Below are positions 14,902-24,162 of a stretch of 53,332 bases of DNA, in pieces. The notes below the pieces were generated by a model. That model was given only the letters and a program-made list of their open reading frames with translations, was not told where the DNA came from and searched no databases. Source of the DNA: Bacillota bacterium. Lineage in GTDB: Bacteria; Bacillota; Clostridia; Christensenellales; Aristaeellaceae. Where the stretch lies: positions 1-53,332 of the forward strand of contig JAEZIN010000017.1 of NCBI GenBank assembly GCA_023436585.1, written 5' to 3'. Made by a program: the position numbers and the translations under genes. How positions within the stretch are numbered: position 1 is the first letter of the stretch; each line of letters opens with the position of its first letter.

Positions 14902-16885
14902 ACTGGTTCGCCCCCCTTTCGTCCGCTTCCGCCGTCACGGGGATAAAATCATCCGCCTTGTTGAAGTTGGCGTGGGTGCTGATGTATTCCCGGCGCGGGT
15001 CCACCTTGTCGCCCATCAGGATGGTGACGATGCGGTCGGCCTGCGCGGCATCCTCGATGGTCACCTGCATCAATTTCCGATTGGACGGATCCATGGTGGT
15101 CTGCCAAAGCTGCTCCGGGTTCATTTCGCCAAGGCCCTTGTAACGCTGCAGCGTATAGCCCTTGCCGACGGTTTTCAGCACTTTTTTCAGTTCTCTGTCA
15201 TCGTACACATACTGCGTATTGTTTCCCTTTTGAATTTTGTACAGCGGCGGCATGCCAATGTACACATGCCCCTCCGTCACCAGCTCCTTCATGTAGCGGT
15301 AGAAGAAGGTGAGCAGGATGGCCCTGATATGCGCGCCGTCCTGGTCGGCGTCGGAGAGGATAATCACTTTGTGGTATTTCAGGCTGTCCAAATCAAAGCT
15401 TTCGTCGATGCTTGTCCCCAGCGCGGTGATGATGGTGCGGAATTCCTCGTTGGACAATACCTGGTCAAGCCTTTTCTTTTCGGCGTTGAGGGGCTTGCCG
15501 CGAAGGGGCAGAATCGCCTGAAAGCGCCTGTCCCTTCCTTGCTTGGCGCTGCCGCCGGCGGAATCGCCTTCCACGATGAACAGCTCGTTTTCAGCGGCCT
15601 TGCGTCCAGTGCAGCTGCTGAGCTTGCCCACTAAAGGCGCGGCTTCCAGCTCGTTCCTGGCGCGTGCCATGGACTGGGCCTTGCGGGTGGCTTCCCGCAC
15701 CTTGGCGGAGCGGACGGCCTTTTCCACGATCTTCTGGCAAAGGTCCTGGTTTTTGAGGTCCTCCAGAAACTCCGAAAGCTTCTGGGCGATGATGGCCTCC
15801 ACTGCCGGGCGCACCTCGGTGTTGCCCAGGCGGCCCTTGGTCTGCCCCTCAAACTGCGGGTTCTTGACCATGGTGACAATCACAGCCGTCATACCCTCCC
15901 GGAAATCCTCCCCGGAAAGGTTGTTGTCCTTTTCCTTCAGCGCGCCGATCTTGCGGGCATAGTCGTTGAAGGCCTTCGTGTAGGCCGCCCGAAAGCCTGT
16001 TTCGTGGGTGCCGCCCTCGGCGGTGGGGATGTTGTTCACATAGGAGAAGACGCTTTCGGTATAGCCGTCGGTGTACTGTATGGCCACGCGGCACAGCGTA
16101 TCGTCCTTCTTGCCATCCAGCATGATAGGCGCGTCGTGCAGCGTGGTCTTGTCCTCGTTCATGTACTTCACATAGTCGGAAATGCCCCCGGCGTAATGGT
16201 ACTCCTGCCGGGCAAGCGAAGAATCCTTTTGCCGCTCGTCGTTAAAGATAATGCGCACACCGGTGTTCAAATAAGCCAGCTCCCGAAGGCGCCGGGACAC
16301 CGTTTCGCTGCCGAACTTCGTCTCCTCGAAAATGGCGTCGTCTGGCATAAAGCGCACCAGGGTGCCGCGCTTGCGGGTGTTGCCTATTTTTTGCAGGCCG
16401 CCCTTGGGCTGGCCGGCCAAAAACTTCCCTTTGAGCATGTCGTATTCCGTGGCGAACTCCATGCGGTAATGGGTCCAGTCGCGGTAAACATCCACCGTAA
16501 CCCACTTCGATAAAGCGTTCACTACAGAAGCGCCCACGCCGTGCAGGCCGCCGGAATAGCTGTAATTGTCATTGTTGAATTTGCCGCCGGCGTGCAGCTT
16601 GGTAAAAATGACCTCCACCCCCGGTACGCGCATGGTGGGATGGATGTCCACCGGCATGCCGCGGCCGTTGTCAAAAACGCTGGCGGAGCCATCCTTGTGC
16701 AGCGTGACCTCCACCTCCGTGGCAAAGCCGTTGGAAGCTTCGTCCATTGCGTTATCCACAATTTCCCACAAAAGGTGGTGCAGCCCTTTTTGGCCGGTGG
16801 AGCCGATGTACATGCCCGGGCGCATGCGCACCGCGTCAAGCCCCTCCAGCACCTGTATATTGCCAGCGTCATACGTTTGCGCCAT
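14888..16885 (-). CDS. Type IIA DNA topoisomerase subunit B (gyrase B / topoisomerase IV B)
   Basis: A 665-residue ATPase subunit. The GHKL ATP-binding domain (about 1-230) has the N-box EIVDNAMDEA, DNGRGMPVDIH and GGLHGVGASVVNALS. The transducer (about 235-410) contains the QTKGRLGN loop. The TOPRIM domain (about 425-540) has EGDSAGGSAKQGRDRRFQA and the metal-binding DADQDGAHIR. The tail QRYKGLGEMNPEQLW is the subunit-A contact. Length and layout match Gram-positive GyrB and ParE equally well. It is the first gene of a two-gene operon with the A subunit. A good promoter lies 39-67 bases upstream and AAGGAG lies seven bases before the ATG. Confidence 0.93.
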   Translation of the reverse strand: MAQTYDAGNIQVLEGLDAVRMRPGMYIGSTGQKGLHHLLWEIVDNAMDEASNGFATEVEVTLHKDGSASVFDNGRGMPVDIHPTMRVPGVEVIFTKLHAGGKFNNDNYSYSGGLHGVGASVVNALSKWVTVDVYRDWTHYRMEFATEYDMLKGKFLAGQPKGGLQKIGNTRKRGTLVRFMPDDAIFEETKFGSETVSRRLRELAYLNTGVRIIFNDERQKDSSLARQEYHYAGGISDYVKYMNEDKTTLHDAPIMLDGKKDDTLCRVAIQYTDGYTESVFSYVNNIPTAEGGTHETGFRAAYTKAFNDYARKIGALKEKDNNLSGEDFREGMTAVIVTMVKNPQFEGQTKGRLGNTEVRPAVEAIIAQKLSEFLEDLKNQDLCQKIVEKAVRSAKVREATRKAQSMARARNELEAAPLVGKLSSCTGRKAAENELFIVEGDSAGGSAKQGRDRRFQAILPLRGKPLNAEKKRLDQVLSNEEFRTIITALGTSIDESFDLDSLKYHKVIILSDADQDGAHIRAILLTFFYRYMKELVTEGHVYIGMPPLYKIQKGNNTQYVYDDRELKKVLKTVGKGYTLQRYKGLGEMNPEQLWQTTMDPSNRKLMQVTIEDAAQADRIVTILMGDKVDPRREYISTHANFNKADDFIPVTAEADERGANQFGRQ

Positions 16886-16923
16886 GCCAAAACTCCTTGT
16901 CCAATTCTTTAATCATTCTTCTT

Positions 16924-16952
16924 ACTATACCACATTTTGGGGACACTCACAA
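16924..16952 (-). promoter_or_regulatory. Sigma-A promoter of the topoisomerase operon
   Basis: On the - strand TTGTGA and TATAGT are separated by exactly 17 bases. The -10 lies 39 bases before the B-subunit start codon, leaving a leader of about 30 nt that contains the ribosome binding site. Confidence 0.7.
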
Positions 16953-17038
16953 TGCTTTGTCCATGGGTTGCTGTGCGCATATTCTTTTTGGGCGGCGGGA
17001 ACACTTTTTGGGAATAAAGGCTTGGGAGGAAGAAATTT

Positions 17039-17698
17039 GTGTCTATCGGCATGATACTGCTCACCGCGGTGGCGGTTCTGATTTTCTTCGGCGTTTCCCA
17101 GCGGGTGCTGGACAGGATGCGCCTCTCCGACCGCGCGGCGCTGATCATCGTGGCGGCCATGTTCTTTGGCACGCTGATCCCGGATATCCGCATCGGCATG
17201 GTACAGTTCAACATCGGCGGCGCGGTGATCCCGGTGGCTGTCTGCCTGTACCTGATCATCAGGGCGGAAACGGGCAAGGAAAAGGGACGGGCGGTGATCG
17301 GCTCGGTCCTTACCGCGGGCGTCGTATATGGCATGGGGCTTTTGATACCCACCTATCCCGAGCAGACGGCTTTTGATCCCACCTACATATACGGCTTGGT
17401 AGGCGGCCTGGCGGCATACCTGCTGGGGCGCTCCCGGCGCAACGCCTTCATCTGCGGCGTGCTGGGCGTGCTGCTGGCGGATATCGCCACGGCTATTGTG
17501 AACTGGACCCAGGGGGAGAACCAAACGCTGGTGCTGGGCGGGGCTGGCGCCGTGGACATCATGGTCATCAGCGGCATCCTGGGCGTTTTGCTGGCGGAGC
17601 TTATCGGTGAAATCGCGGAGCGCATGGTAAGGGGCAAAAACCCGCCCGATCATGACAGGATTCACGCGGTGAAGGAGAAGGGAGAGGAAAGGAAATGA
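17039..17698 (+). CDS. DUF1614-family membrane protein
   Basis: A 219-residue integral membrane protein with about six or seven hydrophobic segments (the first is IGMILLTAVAVLIFFGV, the last near ISGILGVLLAELIGEIA). Glycines and conserved polar spots such as TLIPD and IPTYPEQTAFDPTY lie between helices. The pattern matches the uncharacterised DUF1614 family of Clostridia. The start is GTG at 17039, chosen for GGGAGG at 17024-17029. The gene overlaps spoIIP by four bases, so the two are translated together. That coupling hints at a role at the sporulating membrane, but no biochemical function is known for the family. Confidence 0.75.
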   Translation: MSIGMILLTAVAVLIFFGVSQRVLDRMRLSDRAALIIVAAMFFGTLIPDIRIGMVQFNIGGAVIPVAVCLYLIIRAETGKEKGRAVIGSVLTAGVVYGMGLLIPTYPEQTAFDPTYIYGLVGGLAAYLLGRSRRNAFICGVLGVLLADIATAIVNWTQGENQTLVLGGAGAVDIMVISGILGVLLAELIGEIAERMVRGKNPPDHDRIHAVKEKGEERK

Positions 17699-18840
17699 AA
17701 AAAAAGGTTGCGGCACTTTTGCTTGCGGCATTGTTGCTTCTCCCGGTCATAGCCCTGGGGGAGGCCGGGCATGATGAAGGGTCCATTTTTCAGATACTGG
17801 ATGAGCAGGGGACCCTTATCACCTACTTCAGCGGTGTGCCCGATGCTGGCGATGAGTACATCAGCGGCGACAACCAGCACTTTGAGGTAATTTCGGCGGA
17901 TACGGCGAAAAAAACGGCTGTGGCAAAGAAGCTGGGCCTATATGAAATGCCAGATGTATCCTGGCTCGATGCCGACGCGTCGCTGCCGGTAAGTGCGGCA
18001 GGCAAACAAAAAAAGATCGCCATCTACTGTACCCACAGCGACGAAAGCTACGTGCCGGGTGACGGTACCAGCTCCAAAAAGGGCGAGGGCGGCATTTACG
18101 ACGTGGGCGATGAGTTCAAAAAGGAAATGGAGAAGCTTGGGGTAACCGTAGAGTACAACAAGACCACCCACCATCCCCACGATTCAGGCGCTTACCGCCG
18201 AAGCCGGCCTACGGCCATGAAGCTGATACAGGCGGGGCCTGACGCGGTCTTTGACATTCACCGGGACGGTATACCGGATCCGGATGAATACAACATCAAG
18301 GTGGGCGGGGAAAACTCCAGCAAGGTTCGGCTCCTGGTGGGGCGCAGCAACCAAAACTCCGCCGCCAACAAGAAGTTTGCAGCCCAGATCAAGGCGGTGG
18401 GCGACAAGCTGTACCCCGGCCTGATCAAGGACATCTACATCGGCAAGGGCACCTACAACCAGGACCTGACGCCAAGAGGCGTGCTGCTGGAGTTCGGTAC
18501 CCATACCACCAACAAGAACCGCGCGGAAAACGCCACCGCGCCAATGGCCAACGTTATCTTCAAGGCCATGTACGGCGGCGTCACAGGCGCGGCGGGGGCC
18601 GCCAGCGATGTGGGACCCAGCAATAACAACGCGGCGACGAATCAGGATGCGGGCACACCCTCCGCGGAAGACAACACGGGCGCCGGCAACGGCATCCTGT
18701 GGGTGGTGGGGGTCTTCGTGGCGGGCCTTGTGATCTTCGCCCTGATCGCCACCGGCTCCAAGCAGGGTACCATGAATAAACTGAAGCGCAATGTCAGCGA
18801 AATGACGGGCGGCCTGTTTGGCAAAAAGCCGCAAAAGTAA
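17695..18840 (+). CDS. spoIIP: Stage II sporulation protein P (peptidoglycan amidase/endopeptidase)
   Basis: A 381-residue exported enzyme. Residues 1-22 are a signal sequence. The SpoIIP catalytic domain (about 100-300) shows THSDESYVPGDG, the YDVG segment, YNKTTHHPHDSGAYRRSRP, FDIHRDG and LLEFGTHTTN, which carry the presumed zinc-binding His and Glu residues. A low-complexity Asn/Ala/Gly stretch and a C-terminal transmembrane helix (about 336-356) follow, so the protein may be held at both ends. SpoIIP works with SpoIID and SpoIIM to thin septal wall during engulfment. The C-terminal anchor is not typical of the Bacillus protein. The gene is coupled to the DUF1614 gene and ends in a clear terminator. 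Confidence 0.9.
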   Translation: MKKKVAALLLAALLLLPVIALGEAGHDEGSIFQILDEQGTLITYFSGVPDAGDEYISGDNQHFEVISADTAKKTAVAKKLGLYEMPDVSWLDADASLPVSAAGKQKKIAIYCTHSDESYVPGDGTSSKKGEGGIYDVGDEFKKEMEKLGVTVEYNKTTHHPHDSGAYRRSRPTAMKLIQAGPDAVFDIHRDGIPDPDEYNIKVGGENSSKVRLLVGRSNQNSAANKKFAAQIKAVGDKLYPGLIKDIYIGKGTYNQDLTPRGVLLEFGTHTTNKNRAENATAPMANVIFKAMYGGVTGAAGAASDVGPSNNNAATNQDAGTPSAEDNTGAGNGILWVVGVFVAGLVIFALIATGSKQGTMNKLKRNVSEMTGGLFGKKPQK

Positions 18841-18867
18841 GAAAAGCATATTCGGCAAAGCATTCCA

Positions 18868-18903
18868 GGCCGTGCTGTGTGTAAACAGCCCGGCCGTTTT
18901 TTT
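18868..18903 (+). terminator. Rho-independent terminator after spoIIP
   Basis: GGCCG-t-GCTGT (18868-18878) pairs with ACAGC-c-CGGCC (18885-18895), with one internal mismatch, followed by G and seven T residues. The 260 bases from here to the next promoter show no supported gene. Confidence 0.85.
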
Positions 18904-19150
18904 ACCGTTCCCAAATGCGTTTACAATCTGCCAGGCGGGTCATACTATCATTGCTGGAATTATGGCCATGAGGCATGCGTACGAAATCTTCCTAATAGAA
19001 ATCCTGCCAGAACCCTTGGGATCAAAAAGGCCGAAACCACAGCCATAGCAAAGCTTGTAAGTGAAGGCACGCCAAGGGAAAGGCTTGACCTCTTATTCCT
19101 TCCTCCGCCGCGATTCATCCTCCGTCTTTCCGCGTCCCGTTCTTTTTACC

Positions 19151-19179
19151 TTTCCATAAATCCGAAAATATGCTATACT
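19151..19179 (+). promoter_or_regulatory. Putative sigma-A promoter of yerC-pcrA-ligA
   Basis: TTTCCA (19151-19156) and TATACT (19174-19179) are separated by 17 bases and lie about 100 bases before the yerC start. The -10 is good and the -35 matches at four of six positions. Confidence 0.5.
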
Positions 19180-19277
19180 TGTTCCGACGCTACATAATCA
19201 TTCCATTCTTTTTCCGCCCGCTTAAAGCTTGCGGGTCTTTGTTCGAAGTGAACTCAATCCTGTTTGGGAGGCGCCCG

Positions 19278-19619
19278 ATGTTCACGCCAAAGATCCAGAC
19301 ATCCCAAACCGATCTTCTGATGCAGGCGCTTCTGGCCCTTCGTGAGCCGGAGGATGCCTACCGTTTCTTGGAGGATGTCTGCACCATACAGGAGCTCAAA
19401 AGCATTGCCCAGCGGCTGCATGTGGCGTGCTTGCTTCGGGACCGGGTTACCTACCAGGAAATTGCCAGAACGACGGGGGCCAGCACCGCCACCATCAGCC
19501 GTGTCAACCGCGCGCTTTTGTACGGCGCCGGCGGGTATCAAAGGGTGCTGGATGTTTTGGGGGACAGGAAGCTGAACCAGCCACTGCCTGAACAGGCGGA
19601 TGCTTTAACACAAGAATAG
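19278..19619 (+). CDS. yerC: YerC/YecD-family TrpR-related DNA-binding protein
   Basis: A 113-residue all-helical protein of the TrpR superfamily. The TrpR-like repeat region (about 25-95) holds a helix-turn-helix, TYQEIARTTGASTATISRVN, preceded by TIQELKSIAQRLHVACLL. The start at 19278 has GGGAGG at 19266-19271, six bases away. An upstream extension to 19170 is open but has no ribosome site. In Bacillus subtilis yerC lies just upstream of pcrB-pcrA-ligA, and the same order is seen here without pcrB. Its regulatory target is not established; it lacks a recognisable tryptophan pocket. Confidence 0.88.
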   Translation: MFTPKIQTSQTDLLMQALLALREPEDAYRFLEDVCTIQELKSIAQRLHVACLLRDRVTYQEIARTTGASTATISRVNRALLYGAGGYQRVLDVLGDRKLNQPLPEQADALTQE

Positions 19620-19641
19620 AGGAAGACAGAGGACAACGAAG

Positions 19642-21924
19642 ATGAATTTGCAGGCGTTGAACAAAGAGCAGCGTCAGGCTGCGGAGACGTTGCAGGGGCC
19701 GGTGCTCATATTGGCGGGCGCGGGCAGCGGCAAAACCCGCGCGCTGACATACCGCGTGGCGAATCTCATCGACCACGGCGTTGCGCCATGGCAAATTCTC
19801 GCGCTGACATTCACCAACAAGGCCGCCCGGGAAATGAAGGAGCGCATCGAAAAGCTGGTGGGACCCAAGGCGGAGGAAGCCTGGATTTCCACCTTCCACG
19901 CCACATGCGCGCGCATCCTGCGCCGCGATATCGAAAAGCTGGGCTATACCAGGGCATTTACCATCTATGATGACGACGATCAAAACAGCGTCCTCAAGGA
20001 AATATTAAAGAGCATGAACCTGGATGAAAAGTTCCTGCCGCCCAGGGAACTCAAATCCAAAATATCCGACGCCAAGAACAAGCTGATGTCCCCTTCCGAC
20101 TGGTTCAGGGAATCCAACAAGGATTACCGGTGCCAGCTGATTTCCGACGCCTTCCAAATGTATGAGGAGAGGCTGCGGGCCGCCAACGCGCTGGATTTTG
20201 ACGACCTGATCATGCGCACCCTCGAGCTGTTCGCCGACCATCCCCCCGTGCTGGAGGGATATAGGGACAGGTTTCAGTATGTGCATGTGGACGAGTACCA
20301 GGATACCAACTATGCCCAATACATGCTGGTAAAGCTCATCACCCAAAAGAGCCGCAACCTGTGCGTGGTGGGCGACGACGACCAGTCCATCTACGGCTGG
20401 CGCGGTGCGGATATAAGAAATATCCTGGATTTTGAAAAGGATTTCCCCGACGCCGTGGTCATCAAGCTGGAGCAGAATTACCGCTCCACCGCCAACATTC
20501 TCGATGCCGCTAACCAGGTCATCGCCCACAACGTCGGCCGCAAGGAAAAGGCGCTGTGGACGGAAATGGGCGAGGGCGAAGCCATTAAGGTGTTCTGCGC
20601 GGGGGATGAGCGGGAGGAAGCCGCCTGGATCTGCGACAGGATGCATCAATTGACCTTAAGCCGCGAAAGCTACGGCGACATGGCGGTACTGTACCGCACC
20701 AACGCCCAGAGCCGCGTGCTGGAAGAAATGATGGTCAGGGCCGGCATCCCCTACAAGGTGTTCGGCGGCCTGCGCTTCTACGACCGCAAGGAGGTGCGCG
20801 ACATCATCGCGTACCTGCGCGTGATCGTCAATCCCGCCGACGATGTGTCGCTTCGCAGGATCATCAACCAGCCCAAACGCGCCATCGGCGACGCCACCAT
20901 CGCGGAGCTGGCCCAGCATGCCCAAGAAAACGCCATGCCGCTGTTCAGTGCCTTGAACGACATGCCCGATTCCCTTTCCGCCAGGCCCCGCAAGTGCGTG
21001 GGCGAATTTGCCATGCTCATGAACCGGCTGGTGGCCATGCGGGAGGATATGGGCCTTGCGGAGTTTGTAAAGGCCGTGCTCTCGGAATCCGGGCTCATGG
21101 CCGAATACCAGCGGGAGGAAACCGAGGAAGCGCAAACCCGCGTGGAGAACATGCAGGAGTTTGTCGGCGCGGTGGAGGAGTTCGAGCGCCAGGCCGAAAG
21201 CCCGCGTCTTGAGGATTTCCTGGAGAACGTGGCCCTGGTCACAGACCTGGACCAGTCGGAGCAGGCCCCCAAATATGTGACGCTTATGACGCTGCACAGC
21301 GCCAAGGGCCTCGAATTTCCCATTGTTTTCCTGGCCGGTATGGAGGATGGGCTTTTCCCCTCCAGCCGTTCCAATACCGATGAGAGCCGCCTGGAGGAGG
21401 AGCGCCGCCTGTGCTATGTGGGCATCACAAGAGCCCAGCGCAGGCTGTACTTGAGCTATGCCACCCAGCGCATGATCTTCAGCCAGCTCAACCACAACCC
21501 GCCCTCCAGGTTCCTGAACGAAATTCCCAAGCGCCTGCTGGACGATGAGTGGATTTCCAAGATGGAAAAATCCTTCGGCACCCCTGTCAAGCAGCAGCAC
21601 CCCGCGCCCGCAAAGACCGCCCGCAGCGTACGGCCCCACGAGCTTTCCTTCGGCGTTCCCCAAATCGCCCAGGGCTCCAAGGCGTTGGGCATCCCCGGCG
21701 TGCAAAAGGGCTTTACTCCCTCCCCGGCCAGGGCACTGGAGAAATCGGCCATGCAAAGCCTGTTCAATACGGGCGACAGGGTCATGCATAAGAAGTTCGG
21801 TGAGGGCAATGTGATGGAGGTGCGCGGCAGCGGCGGCGACGCCCGCATCGTCATTGAGTTCGCCGCCTACGGCGTGAAGGAGTTTTCGCTGAGCATCGCG
21901 CCGATTGTGAAGGTGGGGGAGTAA
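19642..21924 (+). CDS. pcrA: ATP-dependent DNA helicase PcrA (UvrD/Rep family)
   Basis: A 760-residue superfamily 1A helicase that unwinds DNA 3' to 5' in repair and removes recombinase from DNA. Walker A is AGAGSGKT (25-32), motif Ia includes TFTNKAAREM, Walker B is DEYQD (217-221), motif III is GDDDQSIYGWRGADI and motif IV LEQNYRSTANI. Later motifs are TLHSAKGLEFPIVF and VGITRAQRRLYLSYA. The C-terminal tail (about 700-758) ends in the Tudor-like GDRVMHKKFGEGNVMEV that binds RNA polymerase in PcrA proteins. It follows yerC by 22 bases and precedes ligA by six, in one transcript. Length and motifs are complete. Confidence 0.96.
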   Translation: MNLQALNKEQRQAAETLQGPVLILAGAGSGKTRALTYRVANLIDHGVAPWQILALTFTNKAAREMKERIEKLVGPKAEEAWISTFHATCARILRRDIEKLGYTRAFTIYDDDDQNSVLKEILKSMNLDEKFLPPRELKSKISDAKNKLMSPSDWFRESNKDYRCQLISDAFQMYEERLRAANALDFDDLIMRTLELFADHPPVLEGYRDRFQYVHVDEYQDTNYAQYMLVKLITQKSRNLCVVGDDDQSIYGWRGADIRNILDFEKDFPDAVVIKLEQNYRSTANILDAANQVIAHNVGRKEKALWTEMGEGEAIKVFCAGDEREEAAWICDRMHQLTLSRESYGDMAVLYRTNAQSRVLEEMMVRAGIPYKVFGGLRFYDRKEVRDIIAYLRVIVNPADDVSLRRIINQPKRAIGDATIAELAQHAQENAMPLFSALNDMPDSLSARPRKCVGEFAMLMNRLVAMREDMGLAEFVKAVLSESGLMAEYQREETEEAQTRVENMQEFVGAVEEFERQAESPRLEDFLENVALVTDLDQSEQAPKYVTLMTLHSAKGLEFPIVFLAGMEDGLFPSSRSNTDESRLEEERRLCYVGITRAQRRLYLSYATQRMIFSQLNHNPPSRFLNEIPKRLLDDEWISKMEKSFGTPVKQQHPAPAKTARSVRPHELSFGVPQIAQGSKALGIPGVQKGFTPSPARALEKSAMQSLFNTGDRVMHKKFGEGNVMEVRGSGGDARIVIEFAAYGVKEFSLSIAPIVKVGE

Positions 21925-21930
21925 CGGGGC

Positions 21931-23937
21931 ATGCCTATGGATAATGAACAGCAAGCGCTGCCGGCCGATGCGCGCATGCGTGCATTGGTGGATCAACTGA
22001 ATGAGGCGAACCGGGCGTACTACGAAAACGACAACCCGGTTTTGTCGGATGCCCTGTGGGACAAGCTCTACGATGAGCTTGTCCTTTTGGAAAAGGAAAC
22101 GGGGACGCGCTTTTCCGATTCGCCCACCCACCGGGTGGGCGGTCAGCCGCTGAGCGTTTTTTTGCAGCACCGGCATATAAACAGGCTGTGGAGCATGGAC
22201 AAGGTGCAGGATTTTGAGGGGCTTGTTTCCTGGGTGCAGCGTACGGAAAAGCTGGCGGCCCAGGCGGGCCATACCGGCGGGATCACATACTATGTGGAAT
22301 ACAAGCTGGACGGCCTGACCCTGAACCTTACCTATAACAACGGGGAGCTGATTCAGGCTGCCACCCGGGGCAACGGCGAAACCGGCGAGGCCATACTGCC
22401 CCAGGCGAAAACCATCCGCACCGTTCCCCTGGCCATCCCCTACAAGGGGCTTTTGGAGGTTCAGGGCGAATGCATCATGCGCCTGTCGGTATTGAAAAAG
22501 TACAATGAAACGGCTGCGGAGCCGCTGAAAAACGCCCGCAACGCCGCCGCCGGCGCGCTTAGGAACCTGGATCCGGCAGTGACGGCCTCCCGCAAGCTGG
22601 ATGCGTTCTTCTACCAGATCGGCACCATCGAAAACCCGCCTTTTGCTGACCAGGCGGGCATGATCGCGTTCCTTGCGGATAACGGCTTCCCATTGGGTCT
22701 GCGCAAAGAGGCAAAAAGCCTAGACGAGCTTCGCCAATGCATACAGGAGATCATCGACAGCCGCGATAAGCTGGATTTTTTGATCGACGGCGCTGTGATC
22801 AAGGTGGCGGATTTTAGTTTGCGGGCCGTCATGGGCTATACAGACAAGTTCCCGCGCTGGGCGGTGGCTTACAAGTTTGAGGCGGAGGAAAACATCACTG
22901 CCTTGCTGAAGGTGGAGTGGGAGCCAGGCCGCACCGGGAAGCTGACGCCCTTGGCGCATCTCACGCCGGTGGACTTCGGCGGCGTCACGGTGAAGCGGGC
23001 CACGCTGAATAACTGGGGCGACATCCAGCGCAAAAGGGTAGCGGTCGGCTGCCAGGTGTGGATTCGCCGCTCCAACGATGTGATCCCGGAGATCATGGGC
23101 CGTGTGGGGGAAGCGGAACCTGGCGAAACACCCATCGAAAAGCCGGTAACATGCCCCTCCTGCGGCGGGGAGATTATAGAAAAAGGCGCGCACCTGTACT
23201 GCATGAACAGGGCTACCTGCCGCCCCCAGGCCGTGGCGCGCATCGCCCACTTCGCCGGGCGCGATGCCATGGACATCGAAACCTTTTCGGAAAAGACGGC
23301 GGGCCTTTTGTACGACAAGTTTGATATCAAAGACCCTGCGGGGCTTTACTCGCTGTCCAAAGAGCAGCTTCTTTCCCTGGAGGGGTTCAAGGACAAGAAG
23401 GCCGACAACCTGCTAAAGGCGCTGGAGGAAAGCCGGCACTGCCCGCTGGATGCCTTCCTGTTCGCGCTGGGCATCCCCAATGTGGGCCGCAAGACAGCCA
23501 GGGACCTTGCCAACCATTTCGGCACGCTTGACAGGCTGAAGGCGGCAAGCCTGGAGGAACTTGTTCAAATCCCCGAGGTGGGCGAAGTGGTCGCCCAGAG
23601 TATCGTTGACTTTTTCTCCTTTCCGGAGAATGTCGAAATGGTGGACCGGTTGCTGGCGGCCGGTGTCACACCCATGGAATCAAGGAAAACCGAAGGCGGT
23701 GCGCTCAAGGGCCTGACCGTGGTAGTAACGGGTACCTTGCCCACCCTTGGCCGTACCGAGGCGGAGGACCTGATTAGAAGCCACGGCGGCGTGGCTTCCG
23801 GCAGCGTCAGCCGCAAGACCTCCTTCGTACTATGCGGGGAAAACGCCGGCAGCAAGCTTGCAAAGGCCAAGGAGCTTGGCGTGCCCGTCCTTGACGAGGC
23901 AGAATTCCTGAAGCGGATCGGGAATGCCGAAAAATAA
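21931..23937 (+). CDS. ligA: NAD-dependent DNA ligase LigA
   Basis: A 668-residue enzyme that seals nicks using NAD+. The adenylation domain has the catalytic lysine K125 in VEYKLDGLT (family usual: KxDG), followed by TRGNGETGE in place of the commoner RGDGxxGED. The OB fold has RNAAAGALRNLD upstream and SNDVIPEIMG after it. A four-cysteine zinc site (C408, C411, C424, C430) and helix-hairpin-helix repeats follow (about 470-580). The BRCT domain is about 588-665 (LKGLTVVVTGTLPTLGRTEAE). The Ia domain and motif I are somewhat unlike the Bacillus form (HINRLWSMDKVQD), yet all domains are present. It is the last gene of the yerC-pcrA-ligA unit. Confidence 0.95.
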   Translation: MPMDNEQQALPADARMRALVDQLNEANRAYYENDNPVLSDALWDKLYDELVLLEKETGTRFSDSPTHRVGGQPLSVFLQHRHINRLWSMDKVQDFEGLVSWVQRTEKLAAQAGHTGGITYYVEYKLDGLTLNLTYNNGELIQAATRGNGETGEAILPQAKTIRTVPLAIPYKGLLEVQGECIMRLSVLKKYNETAAEPLKNARNAAAGALRNLDPAVTASRKLDAFFYQIGTIENPPFADQAGMIAFLADNGFPLGLRKEAKSLDELRQCIQEIIDSRDKLDFLIDGAVIKVADFSLRAVMGYTDKFPRWAVAYKFEAEENITALLKVEWEPGRTGKLTPLAHLTPVDFGGVTVKRATLNNWGDIQRKRVAVGCQVWIRRSNDVIPEIMGRVGEAEPGETPIEKPVTCPSCGGEIIEKGAHLYCMNRATCRPQAVARIAHFAGRDAMDIETFSEKTAGLLYDKFDIKDPAGLYSLSKEQLLSLEGFKDKKADNLLKALEESRHCPLDAFLFALGIPNVGRKTARDLANHFGTLDRLKAASLEELVQIPEVGEVVAQSIVDFFSFPENVEMVDRLLAAGVTPMESRKTEGGALKGLTVVVTGTLPTLGRTEAEDLIRSHGGVASGSVSRKTSFVLCGENAGSKLAKAKELGVPVLDEAEFLKRIGNAEK

Positions 23938-23994
23938 ACCCCGGTCAAGCGCATGACCTTCCTCGCGATTTGCAAAATTTGCCCTTTATGGCTC

Positions 23995-24023
23995 TTGCGC
24001 GGCTCAAAGAATCATGTTATAAT
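23995..24023 (+). promoter_or_regulatory. Promoter of the tRNA-Leu gene
   Basis: TTGCGC (23995-24000), 17 bases, perfect TATAAT (24018-24023). The predicted start is a few bases before the tRNA 5' end. Confidence 0.75.
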
Positions 24024-24037
24024 ACGTTTCGTCGCAC

Positions 24038-24123
24038 GCCGAAGTGATGGAATGGCAGACGTGATGGACTCAAAATCCATTGGGGTAACTCCCGTGCGGG
24101 TTCAAGTCCCGCCTTCGGCACCA
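24038..24123 (+). tRNA. tRNA-Leu (anticodon CAA)
   Basis: An 86-base tRNA with acceptor arms GCCGAAG and CTTCGGC, a long variable arm typical of leucine tRNAs, T-loop GGTTCAAGTCC and CCA encoded in the DNA. The anticodon loop CTCAAAA gives CAA at its centre, which reads UUG leucine codons. It stands alone after ligA with its own promoter and terminator. Confidence 0.96.
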
Positions 24124-24125
24124 TA

Positions 24126-24162
24126 AACCGCGGACCCTTTTGTACAGGGGCCGCGGTTTTTT
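24126..24162 (+). terminator. Rho-independent terminator after tRNA-Leu
   Basis: AACCGCGG (24126-24133) pairs with CCGCGGTT (24151-24158), with an inner CCC/GGG, followed by a run of six T residues. Confidence 0.88.

Noticed and set aside
20656..22272. 538-codon open frame on - across pcrA and ligA
   Set aside because: A shadow of two well-supported genes, His/Gly/Leu-rich as expected from their antisense, with no motif or start signal.
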